Shown piece by piece: positions 20,409-32,179 of a stretch of DNA of 64,000 nt. The stretch is from NCBI GenBank assembly GCA_021234155.1, contig JAJEKV010000161.1:523316-587315 (forward strand). Direction: 5' to 3'. The notes under the pieces were generated by a model, which ran no database searches, was not told the DNA's origin, and was given only the letters and a program-made list of their open reading frames with translations. Both the position numbers and the translations under genes were made by a program. This stretch comes from Isoetes taiwanensis. Lineage: Eukaryota; Streptophyta; Lycopodiopsida; Isoetales; Isoetaceae. Numbering within the stretch: the first letter of the stretch is position 1; every line of letters starts with the position of its first letter.

Positions 20409-23400
20409 GTCTATTGTTTTTGTTCTCTTTAGTCCTATTTTTGGTGGCCTATATTTCGTCGAAGCTTCTCGTAGGATTTTCCACGTTACCTCAAGTATTT
20501 TCTTTGTCAATGTTTTTTGCTAATTTTTTAATTTTGCTTTTCTTTTTACTGCGTGTTGTGGTGGATTCGTATTGTTGACGCTTGAAAGTCCATTATATAT
20601 TGCAAGCTATGGTCCATTCTTGTGGTTCCATTTGCCCTCTGACTTCGATATGCGACTAGACAATTGGTCACAGTTCCCATTTTTCTTGTCTTTATCTTGT
20701 TTTAATTTGCCACAACTTTTCTTTCTTGTTTTGCTTGGTTTGTTGCTTTGTTTGCCATCGTTTAGTTCCATTAGCTTTATAATTTCCTCTTCTCCATACT
20801 TTCACTCTATAGGATTGTCCCAAAGTTGCTCTAGTTCATCTTAGCTCCTTATGCTCCCACTCTAGCACCTTGGATTCCATCTCTCATGTTTCGTTCTTGT
20901 TTTCCATTTTCGTTTACTATTCCGGTACGAGTTGTTTTCTATTTTTATTACTTTTTCAGTCCTTTTTAGTCTATTTGCTTACTTATGTGCCATTATCCTT
21001 GTGTTTTGCTTCATTCTCGAACTCTTTTTCTTCAGTTGCATTATTCTGGATGTCTAGTTTCTCTATCGGATCCTTCTGTTCTTAGTTTCTAATGGTCTCT
21101 TTTCCATTGGCTTCAATATTAGTTTGGTTCCATTTGCCCCCGTTATGTTGCTTTGGGTTGCTTTGTTCAAAATGTTATCTGCTCTTTTATTTTTTATTGC
21201 CATATGTTCCACTTGCTCCGCCTCTCTTGATTTGCATTTGCACCTTTTGTTCCATTCTTGGCAACTCAGGAGTAGCTTTTGTCACTGCCATATTTCTTTT
21301 GTTCTGTTGGTTTTCATGTTGTACATTTCCATCTTCTTTTTGAAACTTGATACCATATGCGTGTGCATTTCCTACCTGCTCTAAGGTTCTAGATAGTTCT
21401 CGATGTTGTGTTTTTCGGCGGGTGTGGTTATATTCGTTCCTTCTCTAGGTAAATGTACGGTCCATTGTCAAATATTCTTAGGTTTTACTCGTGGATGTCA
21501 TTGGATTCTATTTACGCTTTTATTATATATTTTGGGATTTTTTCTCATGGTTGCCTTTTGAGGGCCCATTAGACATTTGCGTAGCCATTTGTCTTGTCCT
21601 TTGTTTGTTACTAGATTTGCAATAATCTGACTATTTGGCTCCTTCCTCCATTGGCTTTATTTCTACTATGGTCCTAATTCATTTTGTCTTATTGGCTATT
21701 TCATTCTTTAGTTTTGTCTTCCAGCACTCCCCTCTTGATCGCCATCCAATACTCCTTTTTTGTTCTGTTGGCCCCATTCTTTTCCGTTCTCTTGCTCTCG
21801 GCTCTCCAAATATCATATTTACTCCTTTATTTGTATCACGTGGCTCTCATTTGACCCTATTTTTTGTTTACTAATCAACGATTGTTGATTCATTTTTCTT
21901 ACTAATTTTTGCTCTATCATGGCCATTTGTTATTGAGGTTCTATTCATCTTGTGGATAGCTTGATTGGCGTATTGCATAATCAGAGCATGTTCTCGCATG
22001 GTATACGGATTCATATTACTCAACCTTTATATTGGTCTTTGATGTTTTGTTATCCCTTAGGCACTCGGCTTCTCTTCGTGTTGATTTTTTGATGTTATAG
22101 TTCTCGTTCTTCATGCTATCATTTCTTGGACCTTGTCGCTTCAGCTGCCATATATCACCTTTGAGGTCTTCCTTTCTTCGACCTTCCTTATGTATAGTTG
22201 GTCTATTCCTTGTTCTCGATCTGTGGTTCTCATTGTAACTTGTTGTCCGTCTTTATAGTTCTATACATGAATGCCACAGTTTTCTTCTTCTTCTTTCTGT
22301 GTTCTCCTTGATTCATTGTTCCATATGGCGTTTTTGTCTTTGTTGCACCCATAGTTCATCTATCCCTTTAGTTCCATTTTGTACTTCTTGATTCTTTTTG
22401 ATCCATTGGTTTTGTCCATTTGTCGTGGTTTGTCTTGCTTGCCCCGTGGTCACTTTTGTTCCCTTGTCTCATTCGCTCCGCTCTTCAATACCCGTGTCTA
22501 TCTTGTTCCATCCTATCTTTGGTATCGTCAATGTGCAGTCTCCTTTTTTCTAGGGCTCATTCCCTTTATCCTAAATATCCCAGTTGTGCCCTTTGTCATG
22601 ATTACTGTATATCATAATTATTGTTGTCCCAATTACCTGATCGCTTTAGCCGTTCTGTTGTGCACATTTTCGTATCAGTTCCAAGCGTTCCTCTGTACCT
22701 TGTTCTTTTCGGATATGTATGCTTCTCCCAGTCCTTTGAGTTCCTTTGCCCGATTAGCCATATCTTTGGAAGTATTATTCATTTTTACGTCACGTGCTGT
22801 ATCAGTTCCAAGCGTTCCTCTGTACCCTGTTCTTTTCTGATATGTATGCTCCTTCCAGTCCTTGAGTTCCTTTGCCCGGTTAGCCATATCCTTTGAAGTA
22901 TTATTCATTTTTATGTCATGTGTTGTATGTTTTTAGGTGGTCTTTCTTATTAGTGTTTTGTTGAGTTCTTGTTGTTTTTTCCTTGTTGGTTAGTTGTATA
23001 TTCTTTCGTTTGTTCCCATTAACACCTTTGCATAATGTCCCTTCTGCCATGCATTTGTTTTCCCCACTTTTTTCCTTATTTCATTATCCCATTGACTCTA
23101 TTAGATCACTCAGTCCATCATGTGGATGCGTATTTATCCCTTTTGCTTGTGATTTTTGCTTTATCCCTTTTGCTTGTGATTTTTGCTTTATTCGCACCAT
23201 TGTATTATGCTACTACCTCTAGATCGTATGGCTTTTTCTATCTTTACCAGGTCTCCTCTTTATTCGCTTTAGTTTTCCTTTTTGCCTGTCAGTGTCCATA
23301 TGTTATATCTTTGCCCCTATGCTGAGTATCCCATTTTGCTCCATCAACATTGTTTCATAGTCTCTTTGTTTGCCCCCTTTGTGCCTGATCTATTCTAGTC

Positions 23401-24100
23401 ATCTTTTATCAAATGTTTTCTTAGTTTTTGCTTTTTGCCTCCCTTTTTTCTTGTCGTTCTAGTTTGCTCTGTTCTTTTTGAGGTAGATTCCTCTTCTATC
23501 GGCCAACTAGTTGTATCATAGGACCCATCCTAGGAATGCCACGGTTCTATTGTGATAGCAATAGAACCGACATTTCTTGGATGGGGACGTCCTATCTTGC
23601 ATCTCCTATTTATACCGCATCCTTCTTCATTTCAGTCATCGGCGTTCTCTTGAGCTCCTCTTCATTCTGTTTATTTCTGGCTCCACAAGCTTCCCGCCCA
23701 CCTCTCCCTTTATATTTGAGCTTGTTGGACATATATACATCCGTTTTTCCAATTTCTCATGTTCCTTTGTTGAGCCTTTTCCATTTTCTCATGTTCCTTT
23801 GTTGAGGTTGTTCCGTTTTGTATTAGTCACTTAGTCATCTTTATGCCTGTCTATTTTCTATATTTTTTGTTCCACCTTGCAACTCTCCATCTTCCACATT
23901 CATTTTTTTCTCTTTTGCCTCCATAAGTTTCCCGCCCCCTTCTCCCTCTCTCATATCTGGGCTTGTTTGTTGTATCTGCGATTTTCGGCATGTCTAGTGT
24001 TTGGTCACGATTCATCTTATGTTACAGCCCTGTGGACTCTTATTTTTTATGCATGGTCTTCCCATTATATGCCATTATGTTCAATCCATCTCCATTGAAC
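20409..24100. other. Pyrimidine-rich strand, no convincing gene
   Basis: About 3.7 kb in which the plus strand is dominated by T and C. All open frames here encode F/L/S/C-rich sequence that follows from base composition; none has a domain, a family motif or a consistent frame. The region contains internal duplications: 22672-22925 (two 127-bp units), 23131-23190 (two units of about 28 bp) and 23757-23812. It starts exactly at the Helitron end and fades near 24100. A similar but shorter stretch occupies 56380-57490. Confidence 0.6.
22672..22925. repeat. Two-copy tandem duplication, 127-bp period
   Basis: Units begin TATCAGTTCCAAGCGTTCCT at 22673 and about 22800 and differ by scattered substitutions and single-base indels; noncoding. 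Confidence 0.85.
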
Positions 24101-24370
24101 AAAAAGGAAGAAGATTGCAATATTAAAGATGTACCATATTATTGTTGGTTGTCGCCATAGGTCAAAGAATATGAATAAAATAAAATAAAATAAATACCAT
24201 TTGATGTGTCTAGAATGTAGCTTACACTAATGGGGCAAATCATGACTTGTAAGGTGCGCATCGGGAAATGGGTGATGGAATACCAAGACAACCATCAACT
24301 AAATATAGCAGATAAAAAGACTCACCTTAAGAAGTCCATCCCAGTCAATTGCATGGCAAATCCATTATGA

Positions 24371-24432
24371 TCCTGCACCACACTCTTTGTAACAATACAA
24401 TTCCTGCACCACACTCTTTGTAACAATACAAT
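24371..24432. repeat. Perfect 31-bp tandem duplication
   Basis: TCCTGCACCACACTCTTTGT... occurs at 24371 and 24402 without mismatch, so the duplication is very recent or an assembly artefact. Confidence 0.85.
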
Positions 24433-24871
24433 CTCACAATTTCCAAGCTGGATGTCTAATTTCCATCTGTTAGATGTTAACTTCCAAGCCAAAAGCAATT
24501 GTGTTGTCAATGAATTCCACATATAAAAGCAAATGTATTGGTCCTTAGAGATGAATATACAGATACGTGAGTTACATGATTCTGATCTCTCTGAAGCAAA
24601 GTAGATCACAAAAAGCCTGAAGCATTATAGCAATTCTGCAGCCCTCTCAAACAATATGGCCACAGGTATGCCATCGTATAATCCAAATGCAGCACTTTGC
24701 CATGGAAAAAGAACAGTTTGGAACCAAAAAAATCATGGTAGAATTCGCTGACATCAAAATGATGATCTGTTCCTGTGAAAACGATTAGCAATCATGTTAG
24801 GGTTTACCAGAATGCCAGAGACGGCGTTTGAATGAAAGAAACATAATCTATAATCGCAGCCCACCTGGTAA

Positions 24872-25039
24872 GCAAAGTCTGAAGCTCAAGAAGTCCACCT
24901 GGTAAGCAAAGCGGAAGCTCCAGAAGTTCTAAATCTTAAAAAGAATGGTGGCTTGTCTGCAAAGAAAGAAGCGGATGAAACAGATTCAATCTTTGCCCAA
25001 AGAAGATGCACCGAAGAACATCCTTATGTTTTGACCTAG
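24872..25039 (+). pseudogene. Possible DUF1764-like gene fragment
   Basis: An open frame ending at TAG 25037-25039 reads VSKAEAPEVLNLKKNGG.. and then SAKKEADETDSIFAQ. The pattern of basic residues followed by E.D.IFA recalls the DUF1764 family of small eukaryotic proteins of unknown function. The frame is preceded by an in-frame stop at 24869-24871 and contains a duplicated GGTAAGCAAAG segment, so it is at best a broken fragment. Assignment rests on one short motif. Confidence 0.25.
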
Positions 25040-26165
25040 TAAGCAAAAATTGAAGCGCTTAAAGGCAAATATCTGAACCTTAAAAGCTTTACCTGGCCGA
25101 AACATGGATGTATCTAAACTCCAGACCCTTAATCATGGATAGCGGGGAAATTGCCGCCCATGATCTTCTCTGACATCTTCCCTTGCCACTAGCTTTTAGT
25201 GCGCAAAGCCCCTCATAGATATGAGTATGGAAAGAAATAAGACGCTCTTGAAAATCCTTACAATTCATACTTGAGTTGAGGTTCATAAGTTACAAAGATA
25301 AAGCAGGAAAAGAACTCACAGGAAGAATTGCAAATAACTAACCAAAACAATGAGGGTTGTCCTAATCCAGATAGCCATGTTTTTTCCTCTTGTATATGTC
25401 CAGCTTCATTTCCATAGTTCATGATCCAAAGGCTTGGATTCCCAGCCTGAACCCATGATTAAACAAAGAATCGATTTTGATATAAGAAGCAATTGTCGGG
25501 AAGAATGAGGCTTCAATCTAGAATAGGATGTGCAAAACAGCGTCCTGCTCGAACCCTAATACGTTAAACCCCTTTGTTTTTTCTTGTTAAACCCCCTTGT
25601 TTTTTTGCATAATATGGACCGTCCGATTGTTAGCTTAAATCAAGACCGTGGGATCTAGGACGCGGTGCATTACTTATGCCAAAACTTAATAATTTAAGGC
25701 ATATCAACCTATGCAAATTGGTGCATATAGCTTTAAACTTTCTCCAAAAGCAAGGATTGCTTGATTAGCTATCTGAAGGGGGGAGGAAAAGGTTTCCTAG
25801 CCACAAGAAGAATAAGCGAGATGGAATGAAACTTGAGAATATAGTACGGGGCCATGTCATACACGCTAGGCCCAAAGAATTCCATGATCAAGTAGCAACA
25901 TCAAACATACCACAAGGTGGTCTAGGATACGTCTGATACAGGGAGATTGTTTATGAGAATTAGCACAAGCTATAACGATTTGGAATGTGAATGTGGAACC
26001 CAAAACATTTGTAATTAAGGGGTTCATATAACAAGGCCATGAAGGTTGTTAGACTTAGGAAAGAAATTTTCCTAGGGGAATGGCATTGTCCTGAGGGCTA
26101 GGCACACAATACCATAGTTTAACAAGGCCAATAAGTTTGAACCTCATCCTTATGATCAAAGTAGT
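25040..26165. other. Intergenic, no supported gene
   Basis: Only short frames (for example minus 25089-25286) without family features. A short tandem TTAAACCCCTTTGTTTTTT pair lies at 25564-25600. Confidence 0.4.
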
Positions 26166-26173
26166 GTATGTGT
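26166..26173. repeat. hAT-2 target-site duplication, left
   Basis: GTATGTGT, identical to 27426-27433 at the other end of the element. Confidence 0.85.
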
Positions 26174-27425
26174 CAGGGTAAAAATTATGAGCACCCGTTA
26201 TTTTTTTAGTTATTAACCATGGGCGATTTTTTGGTATATTTTTATTATTATTAATTAAAATTTGGGCGATATTTTTTTTACGATAATTTTATATTTATTT
26301 TAATGGGCTAATTAGTTTTCATAATATTTTTTTTCTTCTTGTTTTCCAATACGTAAATATAAGGTATTGGTGTAACAATAAAATAACAAGTTATCGTTAA
26401 GAGAACTCAATTGTGCCCTGACCTCAACATCCACAGCCTCAACTTGTGTCTGAATAGTGATTGTACCCTGCCTTCAACATCCGCAGCCTCAACTTGTGCC
26501 AGTTTCTTGTGATAAGGATGTGCTGCTGCTGTGCAATTGTTCAGATTATTATTTATATGAGACCCAACTTCATTTATAGCAGCCTTTTTAAAGCAAAGAA
26601 GTTTTGTAGTGTTTTTGCTGAACGAACTAGTGGCACAATTTTCTTGTGTCTCCCGATTAGCTTTTTGGAATAAGCTAAACTTTACGTGCATACACATTTT
26701 TACACCTTTCTTGATAGGCTTGAAAAATCTACCACCTTTCCTAAAAGCAACCTTTAGGAGATTCAGTTTATCCAGCTACAACTTAAACTGGTACTTTTGG
26801 TGTCATTAGCTACTGCACAGATCAAAGGCTACAATAATCTGGATTAAAGTTGGTGGCTTAACAGGATTAACACTCAAGAAGAAGTACTGTTACTTGGGTT
26901 CTTAAGGGAAGCCTACAAAGAGCCTCTAAAAAACTCTCGAACATCATTGAGCAGTCTACAACGAATTCGGTACACTAATTTTTGCTACGAAAAATTTGCT
27001 TCCAGATCCCTGATTGTGCAAAATCCTTGCAACAAAATTGGCCCATATTCAGAAGATCTAACTCAGAAATAATTGTGTTACAAAAATAACTGATTTGAAT
27101 GCCCTAATTTGAAATGCCCTAAATCGATTTTGGGTAATGGTGATAATGGGATAAGTTATCACCCCATGAATGTAACCAATTTTGGGCTATTCCCATTTAC
27201 CTATATGTTCAAAAAATCAAACAGGGGCTAATCCCTTTTTACAATGATCGTAAGGGAATCATGACTTGGGCGATTCCCCCTTTTCACATGATAAAAAAGA
27301 ATTTTATATGGGCGATTGTATCTCTAAAAAGTGTGAAACTAATCCTATTAATTTGTCAAATCCTAATTAAGAAATTCAAAATAAAATAGCCCATTTGCGA
27401 TTAATCGCCCTTAATTTTTACCCTG
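26174..27425. mobile_element. Non-autonomous hAT transposon hAT-2 (1.25 kb)
   Basis: Left end CAGGGTAAAAATTATGAGC, right end the inverse (..TTAATTTTTACCCTG), with a perfect 8-bp target duplication. Both subterminal regions contain repeated GGGCGAT / ATCGCCC motifs (for example 26221, 26263, 27267, 27301 and 27397-27410), the type of short repeats hAT transposases bind. No transposase domain is present; the largest interior frame (26407-26697, minus) has no recognisable family. A duplicated CAACATCC.CAGCCTCAACTTGTG block is found at 26424 and 26478. Confidence 0.85.
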
Positions 27426-27433
27426 GTATGTGT

Positions 27434-28560
27434 ATGTGATTGGGTTAATAAATGGTAACCAAGTATGCAGAAGACTTAATCTAGGATTAAGTTTGGGCAC
27501 GACATACCTACTACATTACACTAGAAATTGGATTGTGTTTTGCCCATAGAATATGATTCTTAAGGAATGCGCTATTGGTATTCTATGTGATAAAACCAAG
27601 CTAATCCGAATTGGCTAAGAATTCTTGATAATGCTTGGAACAAGAGAATCAACTCTAGGAGTTGTGATAGAGAATCCAATTGGGATTCATGGGAATATAC
27701 ATGAACCAATTAGCCATTATTGATATAGTATTTCTTTACGGGGCAAGGTCTAACATGTGGTTGATCTTGCAATAGGACTAATATCTCTCATGAAAAACTA
27801 GAAATGAGGTGGTAGGGTTGTGAGAAGCTTGCTTCTAATTAGATCCAGGTGGGTCTATTATTGTTACCACTATATTAACTGTAGGCATAAAGAAGCTTAG
27901 TCTTCTGTAGCGTGTTATTCTTAGATCTAGGATCAAGAATATTGAATTCGCACTAGTTAACGAATTCGCTTGACTAGGGTCATGTACTTAGTTACACTGG
28001 GTGCAAACTAAGGTAGAACATAGGCGTCCATTTTAGTCCAAGGGATTGGTAGATGCATCATAAAGAACTTGAGGTTCTTCATGGAGTAATATATGCAAGT
28101 CCCAACTAAGAATTTTGATACTAGTGGCAGGTAGGAACCTGAAGGCCATTAGACAAAGATGTCCCGATATGCTGGACTCGAGAAGCCTCAATGAAGACAT
28201 CATATGAGTCGTGTTAAGACTTGTGAATGGAATAGGAGTGCACCCGATATTCCACATAAGTCAATAAAGAAGTTATTCCTAGCCCTTAGCTCTGAGGTAA
28301 CTCCTGAGACGATCCTAGACACTCGCATTCGGAGGCTGCGCAATATAAGATATTGCAGGGTACTTGACCTTGTGGCGAGGTCATTCACTCTTCGAGGCCA
28401 CGTAGGGAGAGTGAAGAGTACATGCAGCAAATCCTCAATTGACTCAAAACCCGTGAAAGCCATGGAAGGGTTATTAGGGTTCCAATGAGGTCAGTTGCCT
28501 AGATAATGAATTATGTACTTGATCAGGGATGGCAAGTAGGACGTCCACAAAGAATGAGCT
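27434..28560. other. Noncoding interior upstream of an LTR
   Basis: About 1.1 kb leading to the tandem array and the LTR. No gag, protease, RT or integrase motifs could be read on either strand; the two overlapping frames at 28200-28488 show no domain. It is probably the decayed or non-autonomous interior of the LTR element, or unrelated sequence next to a truncated copy. Confidence 0.4.
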
Positions 28561-28818
28561 ATGAAACCATGGTCATAGGGTGACCCAGGGAGCAGGTTTC
28601 TGAAGGGACTAGAAGATGAAACCATGGTCACGGGGTGATCTAGGGAACGGGTTTCTGAGATACTAGATGACGAAACCATGGTCATGGGGTGACCCAGGGA
28701 ACGGGTTTCTAAAGGGACTAGATGACGGAACCATGGTCACGGGGTGACCCAGGGAACGGGTTTCGGAAGGGACTAGATGAAACCATGGTCACGAGGTGAT
28801 CCAGGGAAAGGGTTTCAA
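28561..28818 (+). repeat. Tandem array of about 55-bp hairpin-forming units (5 copies)
   Basis: Five units, each with AAACCATGGTCA..GGGGTGA..CAGGGAACGGGTTTC. The stretch GGTCACGGGGTGACC in the unit is a perfect 6+3+6 palindrome, so every unit can form a stem-loop. The array ends about 35 bp before the polypurine tract of the adjacent LTR. Confidence 0.9.
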
Positions 28819-28852
28819 ACATATACTCCTACAATCCTTGGGGACCAAGGAT

Positions 28853-28868
28853 TTTAAAGGGGGAGGTA
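28853..28868 (+). promoter_or_regulatory. Polypurine tract of an LTR retrotransposon
   Basis: AAAGGGGGAGGTA directly before the TGTTA start of the LTR; this is where plus-strand DNA synthesis is primed in LTR elements. Confidence 0.65.
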
Positions 28869-29324
28869 TGTTATGAATAAAAAGGGGGGCTTAAATTTTA
28901 ATGAAACTAAGGTTATAAAAAACCTTTAAAATTTAATGAGGTGACGCCACCCGATTTGGTGGGCCTTTTACCTGTGAACGAAGCACGCCTGCGCTCTATT
29001 GCTCTTCCGACCTGGTGATGGAGGTGAATGGACCTCCCCAGGAGATCCTAACCAGCCTAGGGCAGCCGAATTTGGCTGATTCGGCCCTTGGGCTCTATGA
29101 AGAGCCCTTTGCCCTGAAGAACTGAGCCTATATAAGGATTCTGGAAAAAGCCAGGGGCAGACTGTTTCAGGGAGGAGAGCTCTGTAAGCTCTGTAAGCAG
29201 GAGAATTGCTAACCAGCATCAAACCTGAGCCAGGGGCTCTATTGCATCGTGGGGGAATAAGGGATTTCGAGGGTAGAGGCGGTAGATGCGATTTGTTGCC
29301 TGAGTTAAGCCAAGAGCTGTAACA
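28869..29324 (+). mobile_element. Long terminal repeat (3' LTR), 456 bp
   Basis: Starts TGTTATGA and ends TAACA, giving the 5-bp inverted TGTTA/TAACA ends expected of an LTR, and follows a polypurine tract. A TATA box (CTATATAAGG, 29130-29139) lies at the position expected for the U3 promoter. The right boundary is confirmed because sequence from 29325 on matches another locus (44124) that lacks the LTR. No second LTR was found within the window, so the element is truncated or its 5' part has been lost. Superfamily cannot be set without pol sequence. Confidence 0.7.
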
Positions 29325-29397
29325 TGCACGCGCAAGATCTCATGAAATGTGTTTTATTTCTAGCCACCTTACCCTCCGTGCGCAACACCTTGTTTAG
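29325..29397. repeat. Repeat shared with 44124-44211
   Basis: TGCACGCGCAAGA.CTCATGAAA.GTGT.TTATTTCTAGCCACCTTACCCTCCGTG is common to both loci. The homology begins at the first base after the LTR. At 44.2 kb the CCCTCCGTG part is duplicated. Confidence 0.8.
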
Positions 29398-29653
29398 ACT
29401 TATCCAATGTTTGCAGCCCTTGGAACAACATTGGGCCTCCCATATTGTGGCTTCGAACAGAAGGTACAGAGCTAGATATATCCATATATAGCAAAAAAAA
29501 GAGAAACGAAAAAAGAAAAAGCAAACAGGTGCAACAGGAGGCTTGGGCAGTTTTAAGCTTGTTGAGAAAAACACTCACAGACAAATTATTAGTTAAAAAG
29601 ATATTTTAATTGAATATGGATTACAACCATGAAAATCAACATGGTAGCCACTA
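29398..29653. other. Spacer, no gene seen
   Basis: Short AT-rich stretch with an A-rich run (29490-29525) between the LTR-flanking repeat and the LINE-3 tail. Confidence 0.4.
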
Positions 29654-31560
29654 AATAGAATAGAATAGAATAGAATAAAATGCTTTTTATCGTCCACGGA
29701 AGGCCAATCGGCCTATGGGACCCAGTACAAGGAAGCAACAGGCGCATTGCTATCCGGGTTAAAAAACCCCCGCCCAGAAGGGTTTTCGAAGGAAAAACCG
29801 TGGTAGCAATACGTCCGCTGACAAACTACAGAAATATACATTTATACACATCACATGCTCATCAAGTGGTCGTCCGAGGACATATGCGAGCTCTCAGATC
29901 TATTACTTCCTGGACATACGAGCCCAGGGAACGTACGAAAGTCGTGCCTAGCATCATGTGCAATGGCTGATCCGGCCTAACCAGGAGAGGGTAGTGTGCC
30001 CGGACCCGATCATATGCCAGGCATCTCTGAAGCCTCAATGGCTCTCATCTGGCAGCACTGACAAAGCCTGTTCCCCAATCCACCTACCTGTCTCAATGCG
30101 AAGATGGTGGGCACCCGTGCGAATGAGGCGATAAGCCTGCGCTTTTTCAGAGGCAGATGCGAGCATAGGTAGCGATGTGGGCCGCGATCCAGCGCAGGGT
30201 TTATGTGCTCCTTGTAATGTGCCACTTTGACCTGCTCCAGGGCCCTTGTGAGATCACAAAAGGGCCTTTAGAACATGCCAACTAAGCTAAAATAAGATAA
30301 ATGAACTACCAATCAGAAATCAGAGCCTGACGGGTCCAGTCAGCAAAACTGTTATAACTAACTCACTGAATCACATTTTCTAGCATACCCGTTGATAGAA
30401 AAGTCCAAATGAGCTCTTGTTTAGTGGAATAGATATATCTCATCGAGATCTTTCCAACCTTGGGTGCTTTGCACATATTTTAACCACTTGTGATTGTCAA
30501 AACTCCAAAAAATGTTGTTTTTTTTACTATCCTATGGGGCTAAAAGATATGCAAACCACCTAAGGTTGGAATCTCTATGCGATCTATCCATTGCACCAAA
30601 CAAGACCTCATTTGGACTTTTCTATCAATACTTATGCTAGAAAATGTGTTCCAGTGAGTTAGTTATAAGTGTTTGCTGACTGGATTACCAGTTCTGTTTT
30701 CTGATTGGTAGTTCAAATAGCTTAGTCAGCAGTTCTTAGAAGGCCCTTTTATGATCTCAAAAAATCCCTAATGGGTCCCAAAGCTTACTTAGGAAACGGG
30801 TGTCCAGCTAACGCCTCAAACTATCTTGGTCTGCTCCTGTGTGCACTTGTATGCATTTGTGCTCCTGCACATTCCATTGCCGAACCACTGAGCTCGCTTG
30901 TCCTTCCAGCATGCCTTTAGTCGCTGCGGCCCCATTGCTATCGCGTAAGCCAGGTGTGGGAGACGGGCATCGTCCATATTGACAACTTTCTGGAAATACA
31001 CAATGGCTCTATCAAGTGCTGCCCTTTGGAGAGGCAAAAAGAATGTCTCCTGCGTCAGAATTTGATATGGGACCGTGGATTTAACCCCGAGGGCCCGTGC
31101 TAAGAAGGCTTTCTGCACCTGCTCCAATTCATTTCATGTTGCCAGGGATACCACCGGGCCCCAGGCCTTGACCCCGTATAGAAGAACAGGTTCCACAAGT
31201 ACCCTGAATAGATGTGATTGATGGCCCAAGTCATGGAGTTCCGCCCTGTGACAGTTGTTCTGCATTGCATAGAGTGCCTTCCAGCCTGCCGTCACCGTTA
31301 ATCGGATAGATGTGTCCCAACATAGAGAAGAAGGAAACTCCACTCCCAAGTACTTGTAGGTGGGCGTCACCTCCACGATTTCCCCTCTATGTGAGTGTAG
31401 GGGGCCGAGGGTGGCGTGAGGATGATATGAGGACCACTTTAGTCTTCGCCAGATTGACGCGGATGTCTGTGGCTTGGCAGAACGCATCCAGATCTAAATG
31501 AGCCTGCATATCCTCCGGAGTGTGGGCTAGGAGGTCCATGTCTAGTAGGCGAAATAAAAA
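29654..31560 (-). mobile_element. LINE-3 relic: 5'-truncated, (TTCTA)n tail, interrupted by a foldback
   Basis: On the minus strand this reads RT C-terminal end (31560-30816), C-terminal zinc knuckle (30240-29990), 3' UTR with hairpins (29990-29690) and tail (29654-29685). Motifs are LLAHTPEDMQ and VNLAKTKVV after the YADD position, YKYLGVEF, LLYGVKAWGP, QKAFLARALGV, then ETGRW-type and CQCCQMRAIE near 30060. Several frameshifts and stops make it dead. The 3' hairpin AGGCC-GATT-GGCCT is perfect here and has a G-U pair in the copy at 19.4 kb. The family differs from the L1s and from the (TTTCA)n LINEs. Confidence 0.8.
30247..30761. repeat. Foldback element inserted in LINE-3
   Basis: Arms of roughly 230-250 bp: left AGATCACAAAAGGGCC ... 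AACTACCAATCAGAAA ... CTAACTCACTG ... TAGAAAAGTCCAAATGAG, and the same blocks inverted on the right side ending GGCCCTTTTATGATCT. The loop is near 30510. LINE-3 coding sequence is found on both sides, so it inserted after the LINE. No coding capacity. Confidence 0.85.
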
Positions 31561-31756
31561 GGCATGCATCATTATAAAGGTTAATCTGGGTTTCTTGTAT
31601 GGTTGGGATTTCATAAGGGGCTCATCTAGAACAAAGGAGTGTACAAGTCATATAAGTAGTTCTTGAACAATACATTCATAGAGTTTATGAGTATTTTTTC
31701 TTTTTCCCTTTTTTTTTTCTTTTTTGTTAAAACTATGAAATATATGCATATCACAA

Positions 31757-32179
31757 TCAACAAGTGCAAATCACAATATTAAGAGAAGAATCATGCCAAC
31801 CTAGAACCAAATAATATTTCTTCATATGAATAGTGTAACCACTTGAGTAGTAAAAGTTAAGCAGAAGTGTGGGTTCAGTGATTGCTTGAGTGCTAAGAGG
31901 AGCAGCCTTCATTTCAGCTGTCTCGACCCCCTGAAACCATTCATCGGTGGTTTCATGCCAATCCCTAGTAGGACCTTCATATAGAATAATGTTCCTGACC
32001 TTAGGACGTTTAAATAACCTTTCCATCTTGAACCTTCCCATGGAGTTAGCAGGAAGAGATGCATCTATTGCATAAACAACTACAGAGTGATATCTCGAGC
32101 ATTCAATAAACATGTCAATAAAAGTAGGACTATTGTGGTTCACATCATTCTCTACCATAACCACAAGCTTTGGATTCAT
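31757..32179 (-). pseudogene. GRAS-domain protein, C-terminal fragment
   Basis: The frame contains PKLVVMVENDVNHNSPTF, then ERLFKRPKVRNIILYEG, RDWHETTDEWFQG and YYLVLGWHDSSLNIV. These correspond to the end of the VHIID-leucine region, PFYRE/RVER-like segment and the start of the SAW motif of GRAS transcription regulators, which are specific to plants among eukaryotes. The final SAW tryptophan is missing (frame ends ..IVICTC). Upstream in the same frame a readable stretch (about 32250-32183) ends in a stop four codons before the ATG. The N-terminal two thirds of the domain are absent, so this is a retrocopy or gene-fragment pseudogene unless earlier exons lie elsewhere. Nearby sequence is LINE-3 on the same strand. 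Confidence 0.75.

Noticed and set aside
20572-23834. Membrane-protein genes in the pyrimidine-rich region
   Set aside because: Hydrophobic frames arise from T-rich codons, overlap in two phases and lack any family motif.
28561-28818. CRISPR-like array
   Set aside because: Units are adjacent without unique spacers, and the context is a plant LTR element.
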